The notes beneath the pieces were generated by a model, which had not been told where the DNA came from, searched no databases, and worked only from the letters and a program-made list of their open reading frames with translations. This document shows positions 26,114 through 35,482 of a stretch of 64,000 nt of DNA, in pieces. Both the position numbers and the translations under genes were made by a program. This DNA is from Candidatus Cloacimonetes bacterium 4572_55. Lineage in GTDB: Bacteria > 4572-55. The DNA lies in NCBI GenBank assembly GCA_002084765.1, contig NBMB01000028.1:33639-97638 (forward strand), given 5' to 3'. Each line of letters begins with the position of its first letter. The first letter of the stretch is position 1.

Positions 26114-27250
26114 TTATCTTTGTTGCAGAGATGGAAGCCAAAATCCGTATAAATGTTTCTTTACCGTCCCAACCAAAAGCATATTTTTCCAAATTAATGG
26201 TCGAGTGCGGACAACCTGGTCAAGATTATACTCCCAAATAATTTGGTTTGTTTGATAATTTATTACAACAATTTTTCCGTCGCTTTGATCCACAAAAATC
26301 ACATATTTCCCATAAACCAATGGCGCAGTGCTGATATTTGGACATTGGACAGACCATTGAACCTGACCGTCGTCAAGGTCAAACGCTTGACAAACGCCAG
26401 TTAAGGAGTGCGCCAAAACCTGGTTTCGTTCCATTACCAAAACAGGCGGATTTGAGTTAATTCCAGGAATCTGTTTCTGCCATCGAATCTCGCCCGTTTC
26501 GGTTCGGATAGAGATCAATTGGTCGTCTTCCGTGATTATCAAAAGGTGATTATTTTTGATCGCGAGATCAAGTGAAATCGCTGCCGGATTCACGAATTCC
26601 CACACCTTTTCGCCTGTTGTCAAACGAAGCGCGGTCAACGCGCCTGTATTTAACGAACCCAAAGTCACGCCGCCGTCGCTGCCAAATATAATAAGCGAAT
26701 CCGCTATGACCGGCTTGGATCGGACAAAATCGGCTGTCGGATAATCCCATACTGTTTCGCCTGTAAGCCGGCTCAAGGCAAGCAACCGGCTCGCATTTGT
26801 TCCAATAAACAACAATGAATCAAAAAATGCAATACTCGATTCGCTTTCGCCTATATATCGCTCCCATTTTTTTTTCGATTTGGAGTTTTTCGATTTGGAG
26901 AGAGATAAGCTATATAACATCTCATCCGGCAAGGTTGTGACAACATACAGAATCGAATCGGTCGGAGCGATCTGCGAAACATACGTCGAAAATTTCTTTT
27001 TCCATAAAATCTTTTGCGTTGTCAGATCGATTTTATATAGCCGACGATCCAACGCCGCAAGATAGAGTTGGTCTTGATAAAGAACAGGTTGGGTAATAAC
27101 TGGGCTTCTTATTTTCATCATCCACGCCAGATCGAATTCTCCGGTTGGATCCACAGAATGAATGGTGAACCGGCTGCCGCATCCACAAAAACAGATGAGC
27201 AAACAAACGGATAGCCCGATTATTATCCACAGTTTCGTATTATTTGGCAT
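26114..27250 (-). CDS. PQQ-like beta-propeller lipoprotein
   Basis: A 378-residue lipoprotein with a BamB-like propeller. The N-terminus ([18 protein letters not shown]) ends in a lipobox-like FCGC, so the cysteine of CGSRF is probably lipidated and the protein anchored to a membrane. Blades are seen as [60 protein letters not shown] and [12 protein letters not shown]. BamB is a subunit of the outer-membrane protein assembly complex, but propellers of this kind serve many roles. The ATG at 27250 is chosen over a TTG two codons upstream; either way the gene overlaps the 3' end of rny by about 11 bases, suggesting translational coupling to RNase Y. Confidence 0.87.
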   Translation of the reverse strand: MPNNTKLWIIIGLSVCLLICFCGCGSRFTIHSVDPTGEFDLAWMMKIRSPVITQPVLYQDQLYLAALDRRLYKIDLTTQKILWKKKFSTYVSQIAPTDSILYVVTTLPDEMLYSLSLSKSKNSKSKKKWERYIGESESSIAFFDSLLFIGTNASRLLALSRLTGETVWDYPTADFVRSKPVIADSLIIFGSDGGVTLGSLNTGALTALRLTTGEKVWEFVNPAAISLDLAIKNNHLLIITEDDQLISIRTETGEIRWQKQIPGINSNPPVLVMERNQVLAHSLTGVCQAFDLDDGQVQWSVQCPNISTAPLVYGKYVIFVDQSDGKIVVINYQTNQIIWEYNLDQVVRTRPLIWKNMLLVGTVKKHLYGFWLPSLQQR

Positions 27251-28802
27251 ACTCAATAGCTCTGATCTCCCGAATCACAGTCACCTTAATTTGTCCCGGA
27301 TATTGTAGTTGACCCTCAATCGTTTTGGAGATTGTCGTTGCCAACTCAGCTGCTTGAATATCGTTTACTCTTCCAGGCTGAACCACAATGCGAACTTCTC
27401 GACCCGCTCTGATAGCGTAAGATTTATCCACGCCTGGCAGGGATTCCGCGATTTCTTCAAGTCGCTCTAGACGCTTGATATAATTCTCCAGCGTCTCGCG
27501 CCTCGCGCCGGGGCGCCCGCCGGACACGGCGTCTGCGGCTTTGACCAGCACAGCAATAAGCGACTCGCACTCGACATCCTCATGGTGTGCGGCTATCGCG
27601 TTGATCACCAAATTATTCTCTCCGTATCGACGGGCGATTTGGACGCCGATCTCTACATGAGACCCTTCCACATCATGAGCTACCGCCTTGCCGATGTCGT
27701 GCAGAAGCGCGGCTCGTTTTGCCAGTGTTTGATTCAGCCCCAGTTCAGCGGCCATTATACCGCAGATACTGCCCACTTCGGTCACATGACGGAGAACATT
27801 CTGACCATAGCTGGTGCGATATTTCAGGCGACCCAACAGTTTCAAGATCTCCGGGTGGATTCCGTGTAGACTTAATTCAAAAGCAGCTTGTTCCCCTGCC
27901 TCGATAATTGACTGGTTAATTTCTCCACGAGTCTTTTCCACCACTTCCTCGATCCGACCTGGATGAATTCGACCGTCGACGATCAATTTCTCCATGGCGA
28001 GACGAGCTACTTCCCGACGAATCGGGTCAAATCCAGATAAAATCACCGCCTCTGGCGTATCGTCGATAATCACATCAATGCCGGTCGCAGTCTCGAATGA
28101 CCGAATATTACGCCCCTCTCGACCGATAATTCGTCCCTTCATCTCCTCATTGGGTAGAGAAACCACAGAAACGCTGGTCTCCGCAACATGCTCTGCAGCA
28201 TATCGTTGAATTGCCAAAGTGATTATTTTTCTCGCTTCCTTTTCAGCGTCGCGAGCTGCTTTTTCTTTGATCTCCATAGCGGCATGGGCTGCCTCGTGAC
28301 GGGCTTTTTCCTCCAAATTCCGTATCAGCTCCTGCTTTGCTTGTTCCTTTGTCAAGCCGGCAATTTTTTCCAAACGCATATTTTGCTCTTCAAACAAAAG
28401 GCCAACTTTACTCTCTTTTGTTTTAAGATTTTTGTCTCGTTGATTTATATCTCGGCGAAATTGTTTTAACTCCCTATCTTTCTGATTCAGCAAATCCATT
28501 TTTCGGTCTAAATTCGACTCTTTATCTCGCAGACGGCGCTCATATTTTTGTAGGTCCATCCGCTTACTTTGAGCCCCTTTTTCAAACTCGACCTTTACCT
28601 GATACCACTCCTCTTTTGCCTCAAGCAACGCTTCTTTCTTCAGCGTCTCAGCATTTTTCTTAGCTTCGGAGATAATCCGTCCCGCAGTTTGTTCAACGTC
28701 TGCCAGGCGCTCATTTCCCAACTTCCGACTAAGAAACCACCCCCCTAAAAAAATCCCTGCCGCAAGAAAAATACTAAATAAAATATATAACAAAACTTCC
28801 AT
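27240..28802 (-). CDS. rny: Ribonuclease Y
   Basis: RNase Y is a membrane-anchored endoribonuclease that starts mRNA decay. The 520-residue product has an N-terminal membrane helix ([20 protein letters not shown]), a long charged coiled coil (about 30-200), a KH RNA-binding domain with [20 protein letters not shown] (about 218-240) and a C-terminal HD phosphohydrolase domain with the HDIGKA metal motif and HHEDVE. Length is as expected. The start at 28802 is preferred because GGAGGT (28818-28813) lies 10 bases upstream; a TTG further up falls inside that ribosome binding site. It lies 146 bases downstream of the epimerase gene, with a strong hairpin in between. Confidence 0.96.
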   Translation of the reverse strand: MEVLLYILFSIFLAAGIFLGGWFLSRKLGNERLADVEQTAGRIISEAKKNAETLKKEALLEAKEEWYQVKVEFEKGAQSKRMDLQKYERRLRDKESNLDRKMDLLNQKDRELKQFRRDINQRDKNLKTKESKVGLLFEEQNMRLEKIAGLTKEQAKQELIRNLEEKARHEAAHAAMEIKEKAARDAEKEARKIITLAIQRYAAEHVAETSVSVVSLPNEEMKGRIIGREGRNIRSFETATGIDVIIDDTPEAVILSGFDPIRREVARLAMEKLIVDGRIHPGRIEEVVEKTRGEINQSIIEAGEQAAFELSLHGIHPEILKLLGRLKYRTSYGQNVLRHVTEVGSICGIMAAELGLNQTLAKRAALLHDIGKAVAHDVEGSHVEIGVQIARRYGENNLVINAIAAHHEDVECESLIAVLVKAADAVSGGRPGARRETLENYIKRLERLEEIAESLPGVDKSYAIRAGREVRIVVQPGRVNDIQAAELATTISKTIEGQLQYPGQIKVTVIREIRAIEYAK

Positions 28803-28849
28803 TAAAAAACATACCTCCAACTCTCTCCTATATGGCGTCGAGCAATTCT

Positions 28850-28871
28850 CTCCCGGGATATTTCCCGGGAG
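28850..28871. terminator. Perfect 9-bp hairpin between the epimerase and rny genes
   Basis: CTCCCGGGA and TCCCGGGAG flank a TATT loop, a perfect stem of nine mostly G-C pairs. No T-run follows on either strand, so it is not a standard intrinsic terminator. It could slow or stop transcripts from the epimerase gene or shape the rny leader. Confidence 0.45.
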
Positions 28872-28947
28872 TCAACTACCGGACCCGGCAAACTCGCCAA
28901 CCCGTTACCGATTGTGTCAGTAACCAGGAAGGGTTAAGCCGGCGCGG

Positions 28948-29910
28948 TCATAGTTCGGATTGATACCAATCCCAGAATTTTTCGAGCCCTTCTTCTATCG
29001 TCACTTTTGGGTTATAGTTCAATAGGTCGCGGGCATGAGAAATATCGGCTTGGGTCGATCGAAGATCGCCGAGCTGCTCCGGTAAATATTTCCTTTTTGC
29101 CTGCTCCCCTGTGATTTGTTCAATTTTATCTACCAGATCATTGATCGTCAACGTGTGCGTGGTTCCCAAATTCACAATATCGAAACGCTTTGTTTGTATG
29201 TGGATTGCCGCAGTAATTCCGGCAATCAAATCATCGATATACGTATAATCCCGCACCAGTTTGCCGAGACCGAAGATGGGAATTTTTCTGCCGCCTGTTA
29301 CCAAACGGAAAAATTTGTGAATCGCCATTTCTGGGCGTTGCCGCGGACCATAGACCGTAAAAAACCGCAGCGCAATAATTGGCAATTCGTAAATAGAGGA
29401 ATAGGTATAACATAACAGTTCGCAAGCTCTTTTGGTCGCGGCATACGGAGAGGTGGGACGCGCGCACGCCGCATCTTCTCTAAAGGGATGCGCTGAATCA
29501 GCCCCGTACACCGAAGACGACGAGCTGAATACAAACTGCCGAACGTCGTACTTTCGAGCCAATTCCAGTAGCGTCAATGTGCCGCGGATATTGACAGATT
29601 GGTAAACCAAAGGCTCGTCTATCGACGCTCGAACACCGGCGCGCGCAGCCAAATGCACCACGGTCTCTATGTTATGATCACGAAATACCGAGTCCATAAA
29701 ATCGGAATCTCGAATATCGCCCTCAATCAAAACGACATTTTTTTTCTTTAAAGCGGATTGGATATTTTTCCGTTTCCGAGACGGATCATAATAGGGGTCA
29801 AAATTATCAACGACAACGATTTTTGTCACGTCATCTTTTGCCAATTGATCCGTCAGATGGGATCCGATAAAACCCGCGCCCCCTGTTACCAATATGCGAT
29901 TCACAAGCAA
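28948..29910 (-). CDS. NAD-dependent nucleotide-sugar epimerase (UDP-glucuronate 4-epimerase-like)
   Basis: A 320-residue extended SDR enzyme acting on a nucleotide sugar. The Rossmann motif is RILVTGGAGFIGSHLTDQLA, the cofactor-binding VDNFDPYYDPSRKRKNI is typical of UDP-glucuronate/UDP-galacturonate 4-epimerases, and the catalytic set is serine in VFSSSSSVYG and the YxxxK of SPYAATKRACELL. RFFTVYGPRQRPEMAIHKF and YTYIDDLIAGI bind the sugar nucleotide. It most likely supplies a uronic acid for envelope polysaccharide, but UDP-glucose 4-epimerase activity cannot be excluded from sequence alone. It is the first gene after the candidate structured RNA downstream of zapA on the same strand, and lies upstream of rny. 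Confidence 0.9.
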   Translation of the reverse strand: MLVNRILVTGGAGFIGSHLTDQLAKDDVTKIVVVDNFDPYYDPSRKRKNIQSALKKKNVVLIEGDIRDSDFMDSVFRDHNIETVVHLAARAGVRASIDEPLVYQSVNIRGTLTLLELARKYDVRQFVFSSSSSVYGADSAHPFREDAACARPTSPYAATKRACELLCYTYSSIYELPIIALRFFTVYGPRQRPEMAIHKFFRLVTGGRKIPIFGLGKLVRDYTYIDDLIAGITAAIHIQTKRFDIVNLGTTHTLTINDLVDKIEQITGEQAKRKYLPEQLGDLRSTQADISHARDLLNYNPKVTIEEGLEKFWDWYQSEL

Positions 29911-29951
29911 TATCCTTACTCTATATGGTTATAAATTCAAAAATTCAGATA

Positions 29952-30076
29952 CAAAAAATCCCCGCACATACCGTGTGAAACGATTCCTCTCAAACAGCAG
30001 CCCTTCTGATCCTTCCTGAGAGTCAACCAAGCGCACCAATTTGGAACCATCAAATCATCACGCGCATAGCAGGGAT
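29952..30076 (-). ncRNA. Candidate structured RNA downstream of zapA (6S-like position)
   Basis: On the minus strand a region of about 125 bases opens with AUCCCUGC and closes with GCGGGGAU, eight pairs that shut the whole segment, followed by a T-run (29957-29953) as in an intrinsic terminator. Inside, CGUG pairs with CACG, UGAUU with AAUCG, and CUCUCA with UGAGAG at the apex, leaving a large asymmetric bulge: a rod with a central bubble. No coding frame fits. The gene for 6S RNA commonly lies just downstream of zapA in many bacteria, so a divergent 6S-like RNA is a reasonable guess, but the length is shorter than typical 6S and I recognise no conserved sequence. A simple long leader or terminator is the alternative. 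Confidence 0.42.
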
Positions 30077-30233
30077 AATAAACAACCAGCTATGAAAACG
30101 AAATCTAAATTTTTCGGGAAACCAGCGTCTGTCTCTATTAATAATTCTGTGAATGGAGTTCGTAAATTTACCAAACGACGAAAATCCCTTCTTTATTTTT
30201 ATTTATAATAAAATTTTAGGAGAAAATGTGCTA

Positions 30234-30255
30234 AAAATGATAATATTATCATTTT
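30234..30255 (-). terminator. Perfect 22-bp palindrome after zapA
   Basis: AAAATGATAAT and ATTATCATTTT form an uninterrupted palindrome, 34 bases past the zapA stop. The 3' arm ends in a T-run on the minus strand, so it may be a weak A/T-rich terminator for zapA. Confidence 0.45.
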
Positions 30256-30289
30256 GGCTTCTATTTCAATGTCGATTTTTCCAACAAAA

Positions 30290-30622
30290 TTATTTATCCG
30301 CCGATTCTTTTTCGGAAAGAATCGCACTGTCCAAAACTTTGGTTAAATTGACAAGTTTTTGGTCAACTTCCTCAAGTTGTGAACGTTGTTGTTTGGACTT
30401 CTCGAATTCTTCTTTTAATTGGAACAACTCATCTGCAACATTCAGAGCCGCCATCACCGCTAAACGGACCGTTGCCGATGATGTGCTACCCCCAGTGAGG
30501 TCCAGCATTTTTTCGTCGACATATCTTGCCAATTTGCTGACATACTTGGGATTGGCGTCGCCCTTAATGGAATACTCGGTTCCAAATATAATCACTTTTA
30601 CGGTATGAGATCGATCATCCAT
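30290..30622 (-). CDS. zapA: Cell division protein ZapA
   Basis: ZapA binds FtsZ and stabilises the Z-ring. The 110-residue product has the ZapA order: an N-terminal beta region (HTVKVIIFGTEYSIKGDANP), the helix YVSKLARYVDEKMLDLT, the conserved segment TVRLAVMAALNVADELFQLK and a C-terminal coiled coil (EEFEKSKQQRSQLEEVDQKL). Length is typical. It lies downstream of a ZapB-like coiled-coil gene and pheT on the same strand, a common bacterial neighbourhood for zapA. The ribosome binding site is weak. A candidate structured RNA follows it. Confidence 0.92.
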   Translation of the reverse strand: MDDRSHTVKVIIFGTEYSIKGDANPKYVSKLARYVDEKMLDLTGGSTSSATVRLAVMAALNVADELFQLKEEFEKSKQQRSQLEEVDQKLVNLTKVLDSAILSEKESADK

Positions 30623-30659
30623 TATTAAATTACCCGAAATTTATATATTCAATCTTGAA

Positions 30660-30681
30660 TTCAGTAGTAGTTCAGTAGTAG
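30660..30681. repeat. Two-copy 11-bp tandem repeat
   Basis: TTCAGTAGTAG is directly repeated (30660-30670 and 30671-30681) in the 165-base gap between the ZapB-like gene and zapA. Function unknown; it could be simple slippage. Confidence 0.7.
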
Positions 30682-30787
30682 TGATGCTTGATAAGTTTTC
30701 GATTTCACAATCTTGAGAAGAGCCGTATTCTTTTTGCGCAAAAGCTCAAAAAAAAAATTAAGCAATACATTATTAAATCTTCATTTC

Positions 30788-31051
30788 TTATAACTCTAAG
30801 ATATCATATTTTTTAAACATTATTTGCAATTTTTCACGGATTTTTTGTTTATTTTTTTTTAACAGATCGTTTTCTTCCTTCAAATCTTCAATCTGTTGTT
30901 TTAACGGTTCAAGTTCTTCTGAGGGAATCACAAACTCAGACGGTCGTCGGACTTCCTCTTGTAGCCGCCCATTTTCTTTACGTAATTCATGGATCAATGT
31001 GACCGCTCGTCGCACTTTTTTTTCAAGGTTCGTTAGATAATTGTCCGCCAT
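30788..31051 (-). CDS. ZapB-like small coiled-coil protein
   Basis: An 87-residue protein made almost wholly of heptad-like coiled coil: NYLTNLEKKVRRAVTLIHEL, KENGRLQEEV, then KQQIEDLKEENDLLKKNKQK and REKLQIMFKKYDILEL. The ATG at 31051 is chosen because GAGGGG lies 9 bases upstream; in-frame codons further up overlap pheT and start only with TTG. Its size, composition and place between pheT and zapA fit the ZapB-like cell-division proteins often found beside zapA. Coiled coils score against many families, so the assignment rests mainly on context. It lies 35 bases downstream of pheT. Confidence 0.75.
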   Translation of the reverse strand: MADNYLTNLEKKVRRAVTLIHELRKENGRLQEEVRRPSEFVIPSEELEPLKQQIEDLKEENDLLKKNKQKIREKLQIMFKKYDILEL

Positions 31052-31086
31052 AACGCCAAACCCCTCGTGTGAGTCCCTGCGAGATA

Positions 31087-33531
31087 TCAACCTCGCAAAA
31101 CAGCTTGAAATTCTTTTTCGACAGCTTGGAGAATGCGATCCGTCAGACGGTCAATTTCCTCATCGACAAGCGTCCGTCCTGGTGTTCGGAAGGTCATTGA
31201 GAAAGCAATGCTTTTTTTCCCTTCCGGCAAGGGCGCGCCATGATAGACGTCGAATAAGGTCATATTTTCTAGATATTCTTCGGCAATCTCGTGGATCCGG
31301 TCTCGAATCGGTTCGTAAGGCGTTTTTTCATCCATCACCAGAGCAAAATCTCGCTCTAACGCAGGATACCGGGGCAGTTGTTGATAAACCCGACCCAAAG
31401 AAATCTTTTTTGTCAAAAGCTGAAAATCGATCTCCGCCCAATAAGCGGGGGTCTCAATATCGTATGCCGCCGACAATTTGGAATTCAGCTCTCCGACTGA
31501 GCCAATTCGCTCGTTATGAATCCGTATCTCGGCGCAACGATACGGATGATACTGCGCGTGCGAGACAGATGTAAATTTTATGCCCGTTATTTGCAAGAGA
31601 GAAAACAGATCTTCAGTTGTTCCTTTTAGATCATAAAAAGACGAGGACTTTGCTTTTGACTGCCAGTTTCGGCTCAAAAGGTCTCCGCATAAAAACAGTC
31701 CCAAAACCGTTCGTTCAATCGATTGACCGGTTTGCTTATTTTTCTGAAAAACCGTCCCGATCTCAAAAATTTTCAGATTCGTATTCTTTCTGTGAATATT
31801 CTCTCTTATCTGAGGCAACACGGTCGTTAATAGCGACGGACGCAAACAGTTATGATCAAAAGTCAACGGATTCTTGATGCGAATCAATGGATATGTTTGG
31901 GGATCAATCCCAAATTGCGGTGAACGTTCAAAAGACGCGTCGTTGACAAAACTGTTCGTTATAAACTCGTTATAACCCGAGCCTGTCAGAAACTGGCGAG
32001 CTATATCCTTCAGCTTATTTTTTCGCGCTGTCTCTTTTTGGTCGTTGCTTTGCGTTGTCGCTGTCAAGATCAGCCTGTCCGGTATATGATCATAGCCGTA
32101 ATGGCGAGCGATTTCTTCGATCAAGTCGATCTCTCTCTCCACATCCTGGCGCCAGGTGGGAACAACCACTTGCCACGCTTGATCTTGACTGGAATCAGAC
32201 TGATTTTGCTCAATCTGGAATCCGAGAGAGGTGAAAATTTGATAAATTTTTTCCGTCGGTATCTCAACTCCTAAAATTCGCTTTGTTTGATCCAATCGAA
32301 AGTGGATATTTTTCGATAAAATAGGTTTCGGATACGCGTCGATAATTCCCTTTGCCGTCTCTCCTCCAGCAATATCTACGATCAATTGAGCGGCTCGGTT
32401 CACCGATGCGATGACATTCTCTGGGTCTGTGCCCCGTTCAAATCGATGGGAAGACTCGGTTTTTTTATTGAGAAGTTTGCATCCAACTCGAATGGTCTGG
32501 GGGTTAAAATACGCGCTTTCCAGCAAGATATTACGCGTTTTTTCCGTTACTTCCGAGTGCAAACCGCCCATGATACCAGCGACCGCTATGCCTCCGTTTT
32601 CATCTGTTATCATCAGAGTCTCGGGCGTCAAGGTATATGCCACGTTGTCCAAAGTGGTGAATTGCTCCTGATCCAGAGCGTGACGCACATTGATATGATG
32701 TCCGGCAATTTCGTCATAATCAAAAGCATGAAGAGGATGCCCGAGTTCAAATAATACAAAATTTGTTATATCTACAACGTTATTGATCGGGCGTTGCCCA
32801 ATAGCTATCAAACGTTCTCGAAGCCAACGAGGCGAAGGGCCAATTTTGACGCCGGTGATAACCCGCGCGGCGTATCTCGGACAAGAGTTCGGGTGTTGGA
32901 TCGTGATTTTTGCCAATGAATGCGCGTCCCTGTCATTTTCGTTGACAGTGAGGTTGGGAGATTGTAAGGGCAGATTTAACATCGCGCTAATCTCCCGAGC
33001 AACTCCGTAATGCGATAGGGTGTCTGGTCTGTTGGCTGTCAAATCGAGTTCAAGCGCGTAGTCATCAAGCCCTATAGCCTCGACAATGGATTGTCCCGCG
33101 GTGCTCTCGGAACCAAGCTCAATGATCCCGCTATGATCCGTCGATATGCCCAAATCTTTTTCCGAGCAAAGCATTCCCGATGAAACAACTCCTCGTATCT
33201 GCGCTTCTTTGACGGAAATCCCGGTCGGCAGCGTGACGTCTGGGGGAACAAATGCAGACTTGAGTCCCACGCGGGTATTGGGAGAACCGCATATCACGGA
33301 AATCGTATCTTCGCCGGTTACCCCGGTTTCCACAGCGCACAAAAAAAGATGATCCGCGTGTGGATGTTTTTCAATTTCTGTAATCTCGCCGACAACGACG
33401 CGGTCCAAGCCCTCTCCAAGATAGCGAATATTGGTCGTTTCCAAGCCGCATGTGGTCAATCGACGTGCAAGTTCTGCCGGTTGAAGTCCAATTTTGATAT
33501 AATCTTGCAGCCATTTATAACTTATTTGCAT
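31087..33531 (-). CDS. pheT: Phenylalanyl-tRNA synthetase beta subunit
   Basis: The beta subunit of the alpha2-beta2 enzyme that charges tRNA-Phe, carrying the tRNA-binding and editing domains. The 814-residue product shows the usual order: N-terminal MQISYKWLQDYIKIGLQP, the EMAP/OB-type tRNA-binding domain (VVVGEITEIEKHPHADHLFL), the B3/B4 editing region (RPINNVVDITNFVLFELGHP), the B5 domain (PYPKPILSKN onward), the catalytic-like core with LIEEIARHYGYDHIPDRL, and the C-terminal anticodon-binding FDX-ACB domain (PRYPALERDFALVMDEKTPY). pheS normally lies directly upstream; here a 442-base non-coding region and a divergent transporter occupy that place, so pheS must be elsewhere. Confidence 0.97.
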   Translation of the reverse strand: MQISYKWLQDYIKIGLQPAELARRLTTCGLETTNIRYLGEGLDRVVVGEITEIEKHPHADHLFLCAVETGVTGEDTISVICGSPNTRVGLKSAFVPPDVTLPTGISVKEAQIRGVVSSGMLCSEKDLGISTDHSGIIELGSESTAGQSIVEAIGLDDYALELDLTANRPDTLSHYGVAREISAMLNLPLQSPNLTVNENDRDAHSLAKITIQHPNSCPRYAARVITGVKIGPSPRWLRERLIAIGQRPINNVVDITNFVLFELGHPLHAFDYDEIAGHHINVRHALDQEQFTTLDNVAYTLTPETLMITDENGGIAVAGIMGGLHSEVTEKTRNILLESAYFNPQTIRVGCKLLNKKTESSHRFERGTDPENVIASVNRAAQLIVDIAGGETAKGIIDAYPKPILSKNIHFRLDQTKRILGVEIPTEKIYQIFTSLGFQIEQNQSDSSQDQAWQVVVPTWRQDVEREIDLIEEIARHYGYDHIPDRLILTATTQSNDQKETARKNKLKDIARQFLTGSGYNEFITNSFVNDASFERSPQFGIDPQTYPLIRIKNPLTFDHNCLRPSLLTTVLPQIRENIHRKNTNLKIFEIGTVFQKNKQTGQSIERTVLGLFLCGDLLSRNWQSKAKSSSFYDLKGTTEDLFSLLQITGIKFTSVSHAQYHPYRCAEIRIHNERIGSVGELNSKLSAAYDIETPAYWAEIDFQLLTKKISLGRVYQQLPRYPALERDFALVMDEKTPYEPIRDRIHEIAEEYLENMTLFDVYHGAPLPEGKKSIAFSMTFRTPGRTLVDEEIDRLTDRILQAVEKEFQAVLRG

Positions 33532-33973
33532 AAAATCTGACTATCCTCTGACTATCCATAGTTAAAGTAGTTTCTCATATTATTGGGTTATGTGCAATTC
33601 TTACGTTACGTAAGGTAAGATAACGAACCCAAATCACGCCGTCTCTCTCTAATTATAAGCACACGAGCTAAAATAATGGTATTCAATAGAAAATGCAATT
33701 AATTTCCTAAGAAAAAACGACAAGTTCCAAAATCTGCTCTACACATTGGATAGAAGAGTCTAAATTTTATCGCGTTTCCTTATCCCAAATTTTTAAAAGA
33801 TATAAAATCGTCAGCTCTTGTCAATCAGATTGCGATTTTTATATAAATTTGTCGCATCAAAACGACTTTTATCTTGTCATAATTGCTTTTCCCGAATAAA
33901 TTAATCAGGCGGTCAACTCATAGCGAGACAATATCTTCAAATCATATCTTCAAATCTTCAAAAAAGGATAAAA
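33532..33973. other. Divergent intergenic region between pheT and the nucleoside transporter
   Basis: No gene is seen in these 442 A/T-rich bases. An outer inverted repeat TTGGGTT (33583-33589) / AACCCAA (33626-33632) encloses a smaller hairpin CTTAC-GTTAC-GTAAG (33600-33614), about 50-100 bases upstream of pheT in its leader. I found no T-box consensus or Phe-rich leader peptide. For the transporter, TTGTCA (33818-33823) with TATAAA (33842-33847), 18 bases apart, and a second TTGTCA (33874-33879) with TAAATT (33897-33902), 17 apart, are possible promoters. Confidence 0.45.
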
Positions 33974-35326
33974 ATGTATAAATTTATAAGTCTGTTCGGA
34001 ATTTTTGTTCAAGTCGGAATATGCTACCTTCTATCGAGCAACCGCAAAAAAATCGACTGGCGTTTGGTCGGGGTGGGATTGGGGCTGCAGTTTCTCTTTG
34101 CTTTACTGATTTTAAAGACAACTCTGGGTCGAGAATTTTTCGTTTACATGAACGACGTCGTTGTCCAACTGCTGGGATTTACGCAGGAAGGCGCGTCTCT
34201 TGTTTTCGGAAACCTGACGCAGATCAATATTCCGGTTGGAACGCCCCAGGAGGGGCCCCCGCCCGGATTCGCTGATTTGGATACCAGTTCTGGATTCTGG
34301 GCGCAGCCGGGTGCGATTTTTGCATTTTCCGTGATGCCCACCGTGATATTTTTCTCCTCATTAATGACCCTGCTCTATCACCTGGGAATTATGCAGCGCA
34401 TCGTATATCTGTTTGCAATTGTGATGAAAAAGGCGTTGGGAACAAGCGGAGCGGAATCTCTATCCGCCGCGGCGAATATCTTTGTGGGTCAGACCGAGGC
34501 CCCGCTGGTGATCAAGCCATACGTGGAAAAAATGACTGAGTCCGAACTGATGGCGATTATGAGCGGCGGCATGGCAACGATTGCCGGGGGCGTTATGGCG
34601 GCATACGTTGGGATTTTGGCGGCAAAATTTCCGGATATCGCGGGTCATTTGATGGCCGCGTCAGTGATGTCCGCTCCAGCCTCATTGGTGTTTGCCAAGC
34701 TTCTCGTGCCGGAAATCGGAACGCCGGAGACATCGGAAAAAATGGAGATGCATTTTGAAAAAGTGGATAAAAATGTCATTGACGCAGCGGCTCGAGGCGC
34801 AAGCGAAGGTTTGAAGCTGGCACTGAATATTGTGGCAATGCTGATCGCGTTTCTTGCTCTCGTGGCAATGGGGAACGCGATATGGGGATGGGTATGCAGC
34901 GTGGTCGCCAGTTTGACGGGATGGAACCTGTCGGCTATCGATACGTTTCAAGAAGTTATGGGCTATGTCTTTTCCCCGTTTGCCTTGATGATGGGAATTC
35001 CGGTTCAAGACCTGCTCGTCTCGGGTCAACTATTGGGCGAAAAAACAATCCTGAATGAATTCGTAGCATATACCCATTTCGGAGATATCATAAACGGTCG
35101 CCCATTTGCCGGAGAACTCGCGCAGTTGACCGAACGCAGTCGGGTGATTCTGGCTTACGCGCTGTGCGGATTTGCCAATTTAGGCTCAATCGGAATCCTA
35201 CTCGGGGGTATCGGCGGCATAGCTCCTTCCAGACGCGGGGACTTGGCGCGTCTCGGAATCCGAGCGTTAATCGCCGCCACATTTGCCTCTTTTGTGACGG
35301 CAAATATTGCGGGAATGTTGATATAG
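33974..35326 (+). CDS. NupC-family (CNT) concentrative nucleoside transporter
   Basis: A 450-residue polytopic membrane protein of the concentrative nucleoside transporter family, importing nucleosides with Na+ or H+. Family motifs are clear: the Gly-rich GVGLGLQFLFALLILKT helix near the start, FSVMPTVIFFSSLMTLLYHL followed by GIMQRIV, the substrate loop AANIFVGQTEAPLVIKPYVE, GGMATIAGGVMAAYVGIL, SAPASLVFAKLLVPE and the C-terminal YALCGFANLGSIGILLGGIG. AAGGAT precedes the start. A deoB gene elsewhere in the window would allow the imported deoxynucleosides to be used. The gene stands alone; thiolase follows after 156 bases. Confidence 0.93.
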   Translation: MYKFISLFGIFVQVGICYLLSSNRKKIDWRLVGVGLGLQFLFALLILKTTLGREFFVYMNDVVVQLLGFTQEGASLVFGNLTQINIPVGTPQEGPPPGFADLDTSSGFWAQPGAIFAFSVMPTVIFFSSLMTLLYHLGIMQRIVYLFAIVMKKALGTSGAESLSAAANIFVGQTEAPLVIKPYVEKMTESELMAIMSGGMATIAGGVMAAYVGILAAKFPDIAGHLMAASVMSAPASLVFAKLLVPEIGTPETSEKMEMHFEKVDKNVIDAAARGASEGLKLALNIVAMLIAFLALVAMGNAIWGWVCSVVASLTGWNLSAIDTFQEVMGYVFSPFALMMGIPVQDLLVSGQLLGEKTILNEFVAYTHFGDIINGRPFAGELAQLTERSRVILAYALCGFANLGSIGILLGGIGGIAPSRRGDLARLGIRALIAATFASFVTANIAGMLI

Positions 35327-35482
35327 CCTGAATTATTTATGACCCGAATATTAGTATTTGATAATTAAAGGCTTATACCAATATCAAAATTTTATATCGT
35401 TTTGCTTAATTGATTTGTAGATACTTATTTTAATTACTTATTTAAGAATTATTTGTGAATTATTTACTAAAAGGAGAATATA

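Noticed and set aside
29952-30076. Bacterial signal recognition particle RNA
   Set aside because: It contains GGAAGG and GCUGCU, but not the GUCAGG-GGAA-AGCAG order of SRP domain IV on either strand.
33532-33650. T-box or Phe-rich leader peptide controlling pheT
   Set aside because: No AGGGUGGNACCGCG-type T-box sequence and no short frame rich in phenylalanine with a ribosome binding site was found.
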